This document shows positions 33,811 to 45,751 of a DNA stretch of 64,000 nt, one piece after another (the stretch's first letter is position 1; the number at the start of each line of letters is the position of its first letter). The DNA comes from Cutaneotrichosporon cavernicola (lineage: Eukaryota; Basidiomycota; Tremellomycetes; Trichosporonales; Trichosporonaceae): NCBI RefSeq assembly GCF_030864355.1, contig NC_083396.1:1178001-1242000 (forward strand). Direction: 5' to 3'. A program made the translations under genes and the position numbers. The notes under the pieces were generated by a model. It saw only the letters and a program-made list of their open reading frames with translations. It was not told where the DNA came from and made no database searches.

Positions 33811-35042
33811 TCACAGCGCACGCCCCATGAACCGGCGCTTCTGGAACGACATCCACCACTTGCTTGGCTGGGTGGGGCGCGGCCCCATCTGGCCCGTGGG
33901 GTTGCCGTCGGCGCCAACGACGGGCTCGGGCGCGTACAGCCTGTCGACAAGGCGGGCGGCAAGCTCGGACCGCGCCTGCGTGAGGTACGAGCGGAGCTGT
34001 TCTGGCGTTAGCGATTGATGAGCGGGGTGATGAATGGGAGGGCGAGAGCCGCGTACTCTCCTCTCCGCGCACTGTCTCCATGACCCGTCCTCCTTTCTCC
34101 TTACGGCCTTCTACTCCATCTCCTCCCCATTCCCGTCTTTCCCCTACCCCCATGCCCTCCAATCTCCTCCATCTCCTCCATCTCCTCCATCTCCTCCATC
34201 TCCTCCATCTCCTCCATCTCCTCCATCTCCTCCATCTCCTCCATCTCCTCCATCTCCCCCATCTCCTCCCACCCACACACCCACACACCGATTCCAAGCC
34301 CACTCACCAGCCTCCGCACGGTTCCCAGGCGCATGATACATCGAGTTGAGGGGGAACCCCGGCTCGCCCGGCAACGCAAAGTGATCGACGGAGAGCGTCG
34401 CGAGCCTCTTCCCGGCCTCCTGGTATCCCGGCGAAGGACGACCAGCGCTAGGCGCAAGCTTGGCAATACAGTCCGAGATGAAGAGGATGAGGTAGATGAG
34501 CGTGCGGTCGGCCGCGCCTGCCGTCAGCTATGTACGTCACTAGATGCGCAGCGCAGCGGCACCGCCCACCAGTCGTGTACTCTTATACTCGCTGCGACTC
34601 CTGGGCACTCGCCAGCACACCTCTCTGCGCTAGCTGTACCCACCCTTGATCTCAAAGTTGCGGAAGAGGCAGTTTGCGCGGAACAGGTCGAGCGCCTCCT
34701 CGACAATGTCTGGCCGGCTCGGGTCGGCCGTGACCAGCTGGCTCCCCTTGACATGCTTCCAGTTGATGGGCAGGACGGCCGTGTTGCCGATCTGCTGCAC
34801 CTGGTCGTCGTTGTATGCGGAGTGATAGGCCTTGTGTCAGCGGTGTCAGCGAGAGCAGCACGAGGCGCGCAGCACCTAGGGCCTAGGTAGGGGAGAGACG
34901 ACGGTGCGGCGGGGGACAGCCATGGAGTGGGGCCAAGCCAACAGCCAACAGTCGACACCAGGCTCCCATGGGAGACGGGATCCAACTGCTCTCCTGCTCT
35001 CACTTGTCCCTGCTCGCAAGGCTGATCGCGACTTACAGGCAT
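33811..35042 (-). CDS. ARC18: Arp2/3 complex subunit 3 (ARPC3, p21)
   Basis: Predicted 197-aa protein of four exons (35042-35037, 34830-34644, 34517-34308, 34001-33811). The first coding exon is only ATGCCT, spliced to AYHSAYND. Conserved landmarks match ARPC3: IGNTAVLPI, PDIVEEALDLFRANCLFRNFEIKG, ADRTLIYLILFISDC, LPGEPGFPLNSMYHAP and a C-terminal KWWMSFQKRRFMGRAL. ARPC3 is a structural subunit of the seven-protein complex that nucleates branched actin at endocytic sites. The third intron (about 306 nt) contains a 9-bp minisatellite. The gene is divergent from DHFR with 167 bp between start codons. Confidence 0.93.
34162..34269. repeat. 9-bp minisatellite (CTCCTCCAT)n inside an ARPC3 intron
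   Basis: About twelve near-perfect copies of CTCCTCCAT on the plus strand (GGAGATGGA-type on the transcribed strand). It lies wholly in the third intron of the minus-strand ARPC3 gene and accounts for a third of its length. Confidence 0.93.
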
Positions 35043-35209
35043 GGCGGATGCGGAGATGTTATGTGGCCAGCTGTGCGATATGGACATGATGACGCTACTT
35101 GCCATTTCCTTATATGATCCCCCCTTAGTATTGGCAATGTTGGAATTGTTGGCATGATGGACGCGACGCGTCCTCCTGTCCTCGTGTCAGTCCATCCATC
35201 AAACAAGTA
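35043..35209. promoter_or_regulatory. Compact divergent promoter ARPC3 / DHFR
   Basis: Only 167 bp separate the ARPC3 start (35042, minus) and the DHFR start (35210, plus), so core promoters and leaders of both genes must fit here. Confidence 0.55.
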
Positions 35210-35890
35210 ATGACAAAACCGCGTCCCCTAACCGCCATTGTGGCCGCGACACTCGACAATGGCATCGGCCGCGACGGCGGCTTGCCATGGCGTCTGCCGG
35301 GTGAGATCAAGTACTTTGCAAGGGGTAAGTCCATCAAGGCTCAAGGGGAGGTAGCGCCCGCTCGGCTGCAATTCAACTCATTGAACTGTGCAGTTAAACT
35401 ACTAGCTCGGCTAGACTTGCACTCGCTGATCCAAGTCACCACTGGCGAGCCGTCGGGTGGCCGGAACGCCGTCCTTATGGGCCGACGGACTTGGGATGGT
35501 ATACCACCTAAATTCCGCCCCTTGAAGGACAGGTATAACCTCGTCATCTCAAGGACGCCCCAAGTCGTCGAAAAAGCCAACCTTACAACAGCGCATGCGA
35601 GCTTTGAAGATGCCCTCGCCTCTGTTCCGGGGGATACGCATCGCGTGTTCCTCATCGGTGGGGCGACACTGTATAATGCCGCGTTACCTAGCCATGTCGA
35701 CCGCGTACTCCTCACTCGCGTGCTTGAGCGGTTACCGTGCGACGTCTTCCTCTCCGACTTTACTGCTCTCCCTGGATGGCGGTTGACGAGTCATGACGAG
35801 CTGCGGCAGTGGGTGGGGTGGGAGGTGCCAGAGGGCGAGGTCGAGGAGAAGGGGATTAGATATCGTTACGAGATGTGGGTCAAGGAGTAA
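35210..35890 (+). CDS. DFR1: Dihydrofolate reductase
   Basis: Predicted 189-aa enzyme of two exons (35210-35324 and 35436-35890). Landmarks are LTAIVAATLDNGIGRDGGLPWRLPGEIKYFAR, then VTTGEPSGGRNAVLMGRRTWDGIPPKFRPLKDRYNLVISR with the NADPH-binding GRRTW, and the cofactor segment VFLIGGATLYNAAL. DHFR reduces dihydrofolate to tetrahydrofolate for thymidylate and purine synthesis. The 111-nt intron is a multiple of three with no stop, so the frame stays open if unspliced. Only splicing gives the family sequence FARVTTGEPSGGRNAV, and the retained version would add 37 unrelated residues. Confidence 0.93.
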   Translation: MTKPRPLTAIVAATLDNGIGRDGGLPWRLPGEIKYFARGKSIKAQGEVAPARLQFNSLNCAVKLLARLDLHSLIQVTTGEPSGGRNAVLMGRRTWDGIPPKFRPLKDRYNLVISRTPQVVEKANLTTAHASFEDALASVPGDTHRVFLIGGATLYNAALPSHVDRVLLTRVLERLPCDVFLSDFTALPGWRLTSHDELRQWVGWEVPEGEVEEKGIRYRYEMWVKE

Positions 35891-35955
35891 CAAGGGTAGC
35901 ACCAGAAACAAAATCTTGTAATCTATAGCATTGCATGGGCCTACAGAGAGAGGTC

Positions 35956-38507
35956 TTAGGACCCGTTGTAAATCTAATGTCAGTACGCACTCTTCAGCCC
36001 AAGTACTCACGTTCCACGACCGGCGCCACTGCCAGCCAGGGTGGTCGTTTACGTTGCCGTGAACGCCAAGAGCGAGGTCCTTGAACCACCAGAAGTTGAC
36101 GACGAGCGCACCCGTCCACAAGACAAACCATACAAGCTTGGCCTTGGCCGACCAGCGCGTAGAGCCAAAGAAGAACAGGTCGAGGACCTGCCCGGCCATC
36201 AGGACGGCGAACCACAACGTCGGCAGGTAGTGGTGCAGGTAGGTCACGCGGCCCATGATGAGGAACGGGGCTGGTGTCAGTTGCTTCTCCGAACGCCAAC
36301 TCACCAAAGTGCAGGAACCACCCGAAGAACGAGACCTTGCACACGTAGAGGAAGTGGTCCCACTCTCCCGGCGCCCAGTCCTTGTAATGGCGCTGCATGC
36401 GGAGCAGGAACCAGCCCGCAATCAGCAGCAGGCCGGGAACACACAGGCTGCTCCACCACCACACGAGCGGTGTGCCCAGGAGGTAGAACTTTATCTGGTT
36501 ATCGCCCCAGCCGCACATGCGCAGGCCGAGGTGGAGGAATGGCCAGTCGCTGGGCTTGGACGCGAGAATGTCTTCCTTGTCCGGGTCGGGAACAAGGGCG
36601 TTGTTGGACGTCCACATCGCGACGTTGAGGTGAGCAAAGTCACGCCAAAATGGCGAGCGGTACATCTTGAGGTTACCGGGAGGCAGCTTGTCGTTCCAAT
36701 GCGACTCGACGTTCCAGTACGTGTGCACATCCTTGGGGTCGTTGGTCTTGGTGCACGACACCTCAACCTGCTTGAAGCCCCACTGCGGGAGCACCGAGTT
36801 GGCCGCGCGCAGGTAGCACCCGAGGTTCTTGTGGCGCAAGCGCATGCGGGTCGTGAGGGCGTGGATGCGCCCCTCCTGCGACGACTTCTTGCGCTGCGTG
36901 TCGTCGACGACCTCGACGACCCAGTGGTCCTGCTCGTCGCCGATCGTTTGGTTGCCGTAGCCCGAGACCTCCCAGTCCTCCTTGGTCACGGGCGCCGCGA
37001 GCGGGTGCGAATGCAGCTGGCGGTCCGTTGCCGAGTGCACGAGACGGATGACGTCGCCGTCCTGGAGGTAACGGATGTCGTCGGGGTTGGTCTCCTCGGC
37101 ACCCCAGGGAAGCGTCACGATCCAGTCGTTGTTCATGTCCTTGTAGTGGTAGCAGGTGATCTGCTGCTGCATCGAGCCGGTCGGGTAGGTCTGGACGTGC
37201 GAGTGGAGGAGACCGCCGCCGTAGCCAAAGTTCTTGAGCGTAAGCCGCGAGCCGTACGCGACCTCGAGGGGCGACTGGGCAAAGTCGTTGCCGCGAAGGC
37301 CCGCCTGGAAGAGCGAGCTCATCTGCGCGTCACCTGGCCCCGACCGGTTGAGGATGAGGAAGTGGATCTTGAAGCAGGCCGCGTAAATGAGGAACGGGAG
37401 CATGATTAAGCACATAATCCTAGCAGCCCAGTGCTTGGCGTACGTGCGGACCGGCATCGAAAGATCGCCAAACTTGTCCCACAGGTCCTCGATCGTGTAC
37501 AGGCCGACGAGGGCAACGCCGAATAGGCCGACCCACTTGACGGAGAGCACACAGCCAATTGACCAGCCGGTAAACACGAGCCAGATCCACCAGTCATCCG
37601 CAAACGGCTGGTGGCGCTGGTTGTGGAACTTGACGAGGCCTAGAACCGTGGTGAAAGTGAAGAACAGGAGCATCGAGTCGAGCAGGATGAAGCGCGATAT
37701 GCACAGCCAGCCAATGTCGCAGAGGACACACAGTGTAACCCAGTGGCGCGTGTAACGGGACCAGCCAAGCTCGCCAGTGGTCAACCACGCAATGGGAACG
37801 AGAGCGACGCCAAAGCTGGCGAGAATGACGCGCATGGCGGTGTACGGCACACTGTCGGGGTACTCGACTCCGGACTTGAATTCGAAACCACCGTTGTAGC
37901 CAGAGACGAGGCCAGCAAAGCCGACGAGCATCTTGCCCAGTGGCGGGTGCACGTCAAAGTAAAAGTCGCGGTTGATGTAGTGGGAGCCAAACTTGCCAAA
38001 GTGTGCTTCGTCCCACACCACAAAGTTGGCCGCGCCGATGCGCCAGAAACGCGTGATCATGCTCAACAATGTGTACAAGCCGGTCCACACAAGCTCCTCG
38101 TTCTCCTGGTATACTCCTTGCTACATGTCAGCGAGGCTGGACTGGAAGGAGAAGGTGGTGGAGGCATGGTGGGGGTGGGAACAGTGACGATAGGGACTCA
38201 CCCAGCCATTGAGCCTTTGTCGTGGTGGAAGACCGCGCCTCCCGCCGATGCCGGGTCCGACGCCGTGCCCCTTGTCCCACTTGCCCTGCCCGTCGTCATT
38301 GAGCGGAGCAGTCTCGCCAGCGGCCTCGGCGAGATCCTTCTCATTCTCCTTCTCCTTCTCCATGGTGTAGAGGGGGAGATCTGGTGCTGCGGCCCTGTCG
38401 CTTCCAGAGCCGTATCTCGAGGGAGGGACGCGTGTCTCCCAAGGCCTCGGGTCAGCGAGGTCGTCGTCGTCGTGATAATGGGTGCGCCGATGTGTGGTCG
38501 ACCGCAT
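35956..38507 (-). CDS. PMT2: Dolichyl-phosphate-mannose-protein O-mannosyltransferase, PMT2 family
   Basis: Predicted 799-aa ER membrane enzyme of four exons, the last adding only IYNGS. A hydrophilic N-terminus of about 110 residues leads to the first membrane helices. The catalytic loop VVWDEAHFGKFGSHYINRDFYFDVHPPLGKML carries the invariant DE pair and is of PMT2 type. Several hydrophobic segments follow, then a lumenal MIR region with three repeats (GGGLLHSHVQTYPTGSMQQQITCY, DGDVIRLVHSATDRQLHSH, RLRHKNLGCYLRAA), and a C-terminal membrane block. PMTs transfer mannose from dolichyl-phosphate mannose to Ser/Thr of secretory proteins. PMT2 members usually pair with PMT1. Start codons of this gene and the next one face each other across 366 bp. 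Confidence 0.95.
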
Positions 38508-38873
38508 GTGTTTTGTAAACGAGTGTTGAGGAGGTTGACGATTTGGGGTTAACCGTCGCTGTGACTTTGTGAGTGGTGCTGTGACACGTCGCGGTGGGTG
38601 AGGTGAAATGTCCCAGCTTTCTGAGACTGCGTGATTGATTCCCTGGGTGATTACACCTGAATACTGAGGAGAAAGGCACAGCAGTGCAGTGTCTCTCTCT
38701 CTCTCTCTCTCTCTCTTCTCTTCCGATCTTGACACGTGCATAAGTGGGGGTGAAACATTATCAGGAACAACTCTCCCACGACCGACCCCTTCATTCTCCA
38801 GGCACGCTTCGCGATCTACCTCTTGTCTCCGAAAAGTCCATCGAGCAACCTCGGACATCCACAACCAACAACA
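38508..38873. promoter_or_regulatory. Divergent promoter region PMT2 / mitochondrial protein, with (TC)n
   Basis: A 366-bp region between divergent starts. A pure CT dinucleotide run at about 38690-38716 lies on the side of the plus-strand gene, in its likely leader or core promoter. Confidence 0.55.
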
Positions 38874-39636
38874 ATGCTCGCCCTCCGCCGCCTCCTCCCA
38901 GCAACCCGCTCCCTCCACTCATCCGCAATCGGTAAGATTTCTCCTACAAACTATCCTAACAACAGCTTGGAAGGGCAAGGCTGCCGCCGCCGACGAGGAT
39001 GTGGACATGGACGACCTGTTCGACGACTCTGTCGCCGACCTCCCGTCCTCTGGCGGTGGAGACCGGTCTGCGCGCCGAGCCGAGTTCATCGGGCGTATCA
39101 TGAACCCTACGCATGGGCGGGAGGAGCACCGCGCCGGCAACCTGCGCAAGGTTGTGCAGCTCAGCGACAGCCCAGAGCAACTCGAGGAACTCGGGCGCGT
39201 GATTCAACAATGGCGCGTTAACGGGTACGGGGTTAGCAAGCAGACGTCGGCGGAGATTGTGGGGCGCTGCATCAACCTCGGGCGGGCGGACCTCGCCGAC
39301 AAGTACTACCGGAACCGGGCGGACTGTGAGTGGCTGTTGGGGGGTGGGGAGGGGGATCGGTATGAAGGGGGGCCAGGAAGAGAGAGGAAGGGGAGAGGGA
39401 AGATGGTGAAGGCTCAGACATGCTGGGATCCGCGTGGGTGATGGCGAGCCCCGCTGGTCGAGAAGCCGGAGATGCGGCGTGGACAACACGCCGTGTGGTG
39501 CTCGAGTTTTGCTATTGTGCAGCTAACAGCAGACGGGTTGAAGCACGTCTCGGCCCACATGGCCACGAAGCTCAAGACCAAGCTGGCCGAGGCAAAGGCG
39601 TCCCAGGCGTCCGAGGTATCCGAAGCGTCGGCATAG
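38874..39636 (+). CDS. Small predicted mitochondrial protein (173 aa), unassigned
   Basis: Predicted from three exons (38874-38931, 38966-39325, 39533-39636), summing to whole codons. The N-terminus MLALRRLLPATRSLHSSAI is an arginine/serine-rich amphipathic sequence typical of mitochondrial import signals. The mature part is acidic then helical (ARRAEFIGRIMNPTHGREEHRAGNLRKVVQL, LEELGRVIQQWRVNGYGVSKQTSAEIVGRCINLGRADLADKYY). It ends in a basic helix KLKTKLAEAKASQAS. Helical pairs of this kind occur in mitoribosomal and PPR-type proteins, so a mitoribosome-linked role is possible, but I do not recognise a specific family. The second intron is 207 nt. Confidence 0.7.
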
Positions 39637-40010
39637 AGACACATAGGCATGATCATGGTATAGCATCGCTCGAGTGTGGGATGGGAGATACTGATGGTCT
39701 GGCACTTACTTCTGACATGAGACCTGAAAGGAGGCCTGGCAGCTCGCAGTTAGATACATCACATTGTGGGCTATCTTCGGGACTGCCCGCTGCCCTGCTG
39801 TGGGCGCAGGGGAATGGGTACCCCGACTGATGCAGGACGAGAACTGAACTCCACCAATATTGCCAACTTGGGTGCAAAGCGAGAGACCATGGCTTTCAAC
39901 CGACCGCCAACCGTCTTCAACATGTCCCGTTCGCCATCTGTTCACCAACAACCTCTCCAAGCCTGCAAATCACTCGCAGCGCATCCCAGACTCGCCTCGA
40001 GCAAAAGAGT
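39637..40010. other. Spacer between mitochondrial-type gene and tRNA-Lys
   Basis: No gene supported. Presumably carries the 3' UTR of the upstream gene and 3' flank of the minus-strand tRNA. Confidence 0.4.
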
Positions 40011-40101
40011 AGCCTCGTGTGGGGCTCGAACCCACGACCGAATGATCAACCGGACCTAACCGCATAAGAGTCATTTAATCTACCGACTGATATAACGAGG
40101 C
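40011..40101 (-). tRNA. tRNA-Lys (CUU), intron-containing
   Basis: Minus strand: acceptor GCCTCGT pairs with ACGAGGC. Anticodon stem AATGA pairs with TCATT. T arm is GTGGG-TTCGAGC-CCCAC. Anticodon CTT corresponds to aag at 40066-40068, followed by an intron of about 18 nt. The D stem TATC/GATT has one weak pair. Confidence 0.87.
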
Positions 40102-40338
40102 GTAGAACTTGACAATTTCTGTGTTTTTCGGGACGTATATGAACTGGGTCCGGCCGAGTGAGTTGGTATGCTTCAGGATGGGGTTCGGTGAGATGCCATG
40201 GGAGAACGACTGTTCCCATGTCGCGTCACTGGAGCAAGTCAGGCCGTCGCCCCCCTGTACGCCCTCCCGCTCTGTTGTCAAGTAGCTGCAATTTCTTCCT
40301 AACACCTATCCCTTCTTCAATGGTCCACGTGCACATCG

Positions 40339-40977
40339 ATGTACGACGACGCCGTCGTACGCGGTCTCGAACAGATGTTCACGGGGCTGAGCTTCTGTTT
40401 GAACGCTCTCAATGTGCCCATAGGTGTTGCCTATTACAAGGCCAAGAACAAATCCCAGAGCCCGAAAGTGCCTCTCGACGGTTATGAACAAGTGGATCTC
40501 CTGGAAATGGGGATGAGTGCTGGAGTTTGAGAAGCTGCTACATTCGACTCGAACCAGTAATTGAATGTTGCCTGAACTTACCCGCAGCTGACGTCCTGGA
40601 GAAAGGCCGTGAAGCCACCCACATCGAGGGAGCCAGCTTGAAGGCTATCTCTGAGGCCGGATACAGCCCCAACAAGAGCACGTCGGGCCTCGACCATCCG
40701 GTGTTCGTCTTTGACATGCGGTTTGGCGATCTCACATACTCGTGGACGAAAACAGTGACAGCGAGCTCGCATCCTACTCCGTCGTCGGGGACAACGGTTA
40801 CATCATTTAATCCGCGACTGCTACGTGAGCCTCAACCGCGAGCCTGACGACATCCACAACGTGCATAAAGACTGTGCCAGTGAGTGCCACGCCCACAATC
40901 CTGCTGTGGGAGGAGACGGCAGCGCGGCAGCAACGTGGTGGACGAAGACACAGAGCGTCACCAGTATGTCCGTGTAG
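40339..40977 (+). pseudogene. Possible decayed gene: three overlapping frames with coding-like sequence
   Basis: Successive plus-strand pieces look coding but lie in different frames. They read MYDDAVVRGLEQMFTGLSFCLNALNVPIGV (from 40339), DVLEKGREATHIEGASLKAISEAGYS (from about 40590), DSELASYSVVGDNGYII (about 40757) and RDCYVSLNREPDDIHNVHKDCASECH ending at 40977. One join could be an intron (a GTGCTG donor near 40513, acceptor CGCAG near 40586). The later shifts, around 40740 and 40808, have no intron long enough to explain them. This suggests a gene broken by small indels, or a real gene whose exon structure I failed to solve. I recognise no family. Confidence 0.3.
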
Positions 40978-43148
40978 ATGATTAGTGAGAATTAGCGTTA
41001 ATAAGAGACGAGGTCATAATAGTATACTGGAAGGAGTCAGCGAGTGAGCTTTGGCATTCGCGCTGTCAGTGTGACCCGACTCGTTGAGGGGATCGTTCAA
41101 CCCGGGGTGACCCGGGGTGACTGGAGTCCGGTGATGGTGCCATCTCCACGGCGGAGAGGTTGCCTATTGCAATCCGCCGACGCCCGGGTTGAATGATCGA
41201 CCTAGCGCACGCCCAATCCGGGGCGTTGGAAAACCATGGCAGGGGCTGTGAGTGGAAGGTCGGGTTCTGGCAGCGAGCGGTCGGCTGTATAAAGGGGTGG
41301 CGACAACCAGCTGGGCAACTTCTGGGCTTCGTTCGCCTTCGAGCCCCGTTGACCTTGTCAATTGAACCCGTCAGCTACTGTCCCTCTCTGAATCCCTCAG
41401 ATAACTCAGGAAACAACTCTAGCCCAGCTCCATGTCGCGCGGTCATGGGGCCGATCGATGCCGGACTCGACCTCGCGAGACTTCTGAGCTCTGCCTCGCC
41501 GTTCATGGGCCAGGGTGTCATTCGACCCCCCTCATGGCTACTGAATCACAGAGAGAGGCGGCTCCAAAACCTCGTCTTCTGGCAGTGGCGGGAGGAGACG
41601 CTTGCGCGGCCCTCCACGTCCCCACTACTCCGACAGAACATGCCTTGATGCTGATGCAATGGCTCGCATGAGTGGGGGAGGACCACGCCTCCGGGCAATA
41701 CCGGGCATGTATTCCCTCCTTCCCGCCCCTTACAAGCGTCCTTCTCTCTACCTGTCAGAGTGCCGCATCCAGCTGTACCACTGCCGATGCCGACAAAAAA
41801 AGGATTGGATTGTGCACTATGAAATCACCAATCTGACAGAGTGGGGCAGTGGGGTTCCAAATCTCGGCGTCGATCACTTGATATGCCGAGCCGGCTCCGA
41901 TCCTGGTTTCCCTATCCCATTTTGCTTTGCAACCGAAAGACATTTACTTAGCCTGCGTTAGACCAAGCGTGGGGTAACACGCTAACACGTTCACTTAGAG
42001 TGAATGCATGAGGAGTCATGCTCTCCCAAAGGCTTATTGCTTGATCTGATGTTGAGGGGAGAAAGGTGATGAATATCGCCAGGTGATGGGAGAGAACGCG
42101 CAGGCACGCAAGCCCGTGCCCTGTCTCGTCTCCGTTCCTCTGCGACAAATCGCCGGTTCGGAACGCTGCCATCTCCATCATCCTCAAAAGTCATATATAT
42201 CAACTTGCATGCATGCTACAGCACCAGTTATTGCTGTGAGAGCGGGTCAGAGCATCTCCTCACACTGGTATGATGAAACGATGCATCTTCGAGTGGATTT
42301 GTATGGTAATGCCTTCTTTGTGGGAGGATGAGCGCTCTCGCTTGATCGCTTGCTTTCGAATTGCGTTGGTCCAGATCCACTCGGTAGTGAGGACGATGTA
42401 GGCGCGCAAGCTCGTGACGCGGTGCTGTCATGTGTGATCATGTGTCATGCGTGTCGTACCTTGAACGAGATGGAGATGGGTGGCATAGTCGGCATCAAGC
42501 TATTCAGGCCGAGACATAGAATGTGGCGGCCTCTGGCTTCTGGCTTCTGGCACGCAATCTGCAACCTTTGTTCCAGCCAGCCGGTTCCACCACCCGCCAT
42601 CCCTTGATCCCCCGTAACCCCCCGTAACCCCCCAGTTCCATGCCCACGCCTACGCCCACGACTTCCCTTGAAAAGCACAGACGGTTGTATGCGGGGGAAC
42701 ATGGTCACACTTAACGGGGGAGCCGGGGGAACACGTTTGAGGCTGTGGCTGCGACTTGGTCAACCACCTTACAGTCAACCCACCAAGTTTGTCTACACCA
42801 AGACCTCTGATCGGCACGCGCCTTCTCACCCCCCATGGCATGACCTTCTATCCAATCTGCCCCGCCCCCCCAAATCAGTCCCAGTTATCCGCCACCGTAC
42901 GCACCTGCGCAGCCGAGGTTTGTTAGCGACTCTAGTCGTCAGTCCTCGAATATACCCACGACCAGCAGAGCAGTCCAGTCATCCCCCCCCCCTCCCCTCC
43001 CCTCACCCCCCATCACCCTCGTCGCCGCTCTACATCTACCAGAGTATCCACAACATCTCTTTCTTCATCATCAATTACCTCTCACTCACCACCACATCTT
43101 ACTCCTCCCCCAACCTACTACCACCCCTAGCCAAAACACCAATCCACA
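40978..43148. other. Gene-poor region of about 2.2 kb upstream of histone H3
   Basis: No firm gene. It includes an inverted repeat (listed separately), a TATAAA at 41288-41293, and two overlapping short plus-strand frames beginning near 41432 that cannot be told apart. Pyrimidine- and C-rich tracts at about 42960-43010 precede the histone gene and are probably part of its promoter. Confidence 0.4.
41091..41198. repeat. Nested inverted repeat able to form a long stem-loop
   Basis: Left arm GATCGTTCAACCCGGG (41091-41106) is the complement of right arm CCCGGGTTGAATGATC (41183-41198) with one mismatch. Inside it CGGCGGA (41149-41155) is matched by TCCGCCG (41173-41179). A TATAAA occurs 90 bp downstream. 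Confidence 0.8.
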
Positions 43149-44236
<1,088 letters not shown>

Positions 44237-44513
44237 GCGCGTTGCTAGCGTTGCTTTCGCAGCTCCTCCTCCTAGGTGCTGCGTGCGTGGTTATCAAGTC
44301 CTAAATGTAGCGCGCTGTAGGCGCCGTGTAACCCCTTCGCTTTTCGCTCCTCTATTTAGTAAAGCATACCCTTTCGTCATGGCGCTATTTGTAGAGACAC
44401 CTAGCACACCATGAATTATGTATCGCGTACATGCGCGCGCGAGGAGCACTAACGTGATGGCTGCTGCTCTGCGCCTCTTGTCCTCTACTAATCTATAATA
44501 CAAGTGTCTGCGT

Positions 44514-45424
44514 CTAAACCATCTCCATCCTCTCGTCTCCTCCTTCCGGCCCATCGCCACTCCCATCCTCGCCATTGCTCATTTTACGACTAGCCTTGAC
44601 GGCCGCGAGCATGTCGCGTAGCGCGGCGACCTCGACACGTAGAGCGTAGAGGCCCAGCTGGGCCTCGCCGTCCCCGTCACCTCTATCGCGCAATGTAGCA
44701 GCCAAGGGCCTGGGCAAAGCGTCGGCAGGTGGTGGGCGGAGGACAGAGGGCGCGGCGCGCGTCTCACGAAGGAAGAAGACAGACTGGCGGAGGACGAACT
44801 GGATTTTCTGGGGTCAGCCCGGTCAGCTACGAGCGCAGCAAGTGGCGCGGTAAGTGAGAGGGACCGTGGTGGAGGGGAGAGGGAGAGGGAGAGGGAGAGG
44901 GAGAGGGAGAGGGAGAGGGAGAGGGAGAGGGAGAGGGAGAGGAGAGTCGCCGCTCGCCGCTCGCCGCTCGCCGCTCTCCTTCCCTCTTCCTCGCGTTCCC
45001 TCCCTCTACCTACCCTCTCTCTCCCTCTCTCTACCCATCTCTCCCCTTCTCCCCCTCCGCTCTTCTCTCCCTCTCCCTCTCCCCCTCCCTCCCCGGCCGC
45101 CGCTCCTCACCACCCACACCCCAACTCACATCAACAGTCGCCATATACCGATCCACAGCCTCACGCGCCGTAGCAGCGCCTTCCTCATCCACCGCGTCCG
45201 ACGACGAGGTAAGTTGCGCCAGGACGGGTTTCACATCGAGTAGGAGGTCCGGAACGGCCTGGCGTCAGCGGTTCTACTTTGAGCAGTTGGGAGGGAGTTG
45301 AGCGGGGAGGAGGAAGGAGAGTGGGCCCGCGCACCTTCTTCACGGCCGCCAGGGCGGACAGGAGTGAATCCGTGTCGAGCGAGGAGAGGTCCAGTGGGTC
45401 CGCGACATGACCGCTATCGCTCAT
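44514..45424 (-). CDS. Small coiled-coil protein, possibly Mediator subunit 11-like
   Basis: Predicted 170-aa protein of three exons (45424-45335, 45258-45130, 44807-44514), an exact number of codons. It starts MSDSGHVADPLDLSSLDTDSLLSALAAVKK, continues LLLDVKPVLAQLTSSSDAVDEEGAATAREAVDRYMATVD and KIQFVLRQSVFFLRETRAAPSVLRPPP, and ends with an acidic Gly-rich tail. The central helical block followed by RxTRAAP recalls fungal Mediator subunit 11 (head module), but the match is from memory and weak. Other small helical complex subunits are possible. The second intron (322 nt) is packed with simple repeats. Divergent from the beta-adaptin gene. Confidence 0.6.
44874..44976. repeat. Hexamer (GAGAGG)n followed by heptamer (GCCGCTC)n inside an intron
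   Basis: About eleven copies of a GAGAGG-type hexamer to about 44945, then about four copies of GCCGCTC to 44976. Both lie in the second intron of the minus-strand gene at 44514-45424. Confidence 0.92.
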
Positions 45425-45751
45425 TGTGCTCTGTGCCGGTGCTTGGTATTGTTCGCTTGATAGTGTTATTCCAGTCGCTTGCTTGGTGAATCTGGTGGAG
45501 GCGGCATTGCGGAACCAAATGCCACTGGCGTGGTGACGCTCGGTCGGTGCCCTCTCCCTATCCCATGTCCCTGGCCACCATGCCAGCCAGCCTTGCCGTC
45601 GTCGACGTCCATCTGACAATCTCTCTCTTCACTGTAATATCCATCGATCCGTTCTTGTCGCTCACTCGCGGACTCCCCCGGACCACTCCAATTGCCACGA
45701 CCAGCTTGCCCAATCCCACTCACTCCCCCAGGCGACCACCCACCCGCCACG
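45425..45751. promoter_or_regulatory. Divergent promoter region, Mediator-like gene / beta-adaptin
   Basis: 327 bp between two outward-facing start codons. No TATA box obvious. Promoters of both genes are expected here. Confidence 0.5.

Noticed and set aside
36255..37409. Plus-strand 384-codon frame opposite PMT2
   Set aside because: Antisense of the PMT2 MIR and loop region; no independent motif.
41193..41671. Two overlapping short plus-strand frames downstream of TATAAA
   Set aside because: Neither shows clear homology or a better codon pattern than the other, so no CDS was called.
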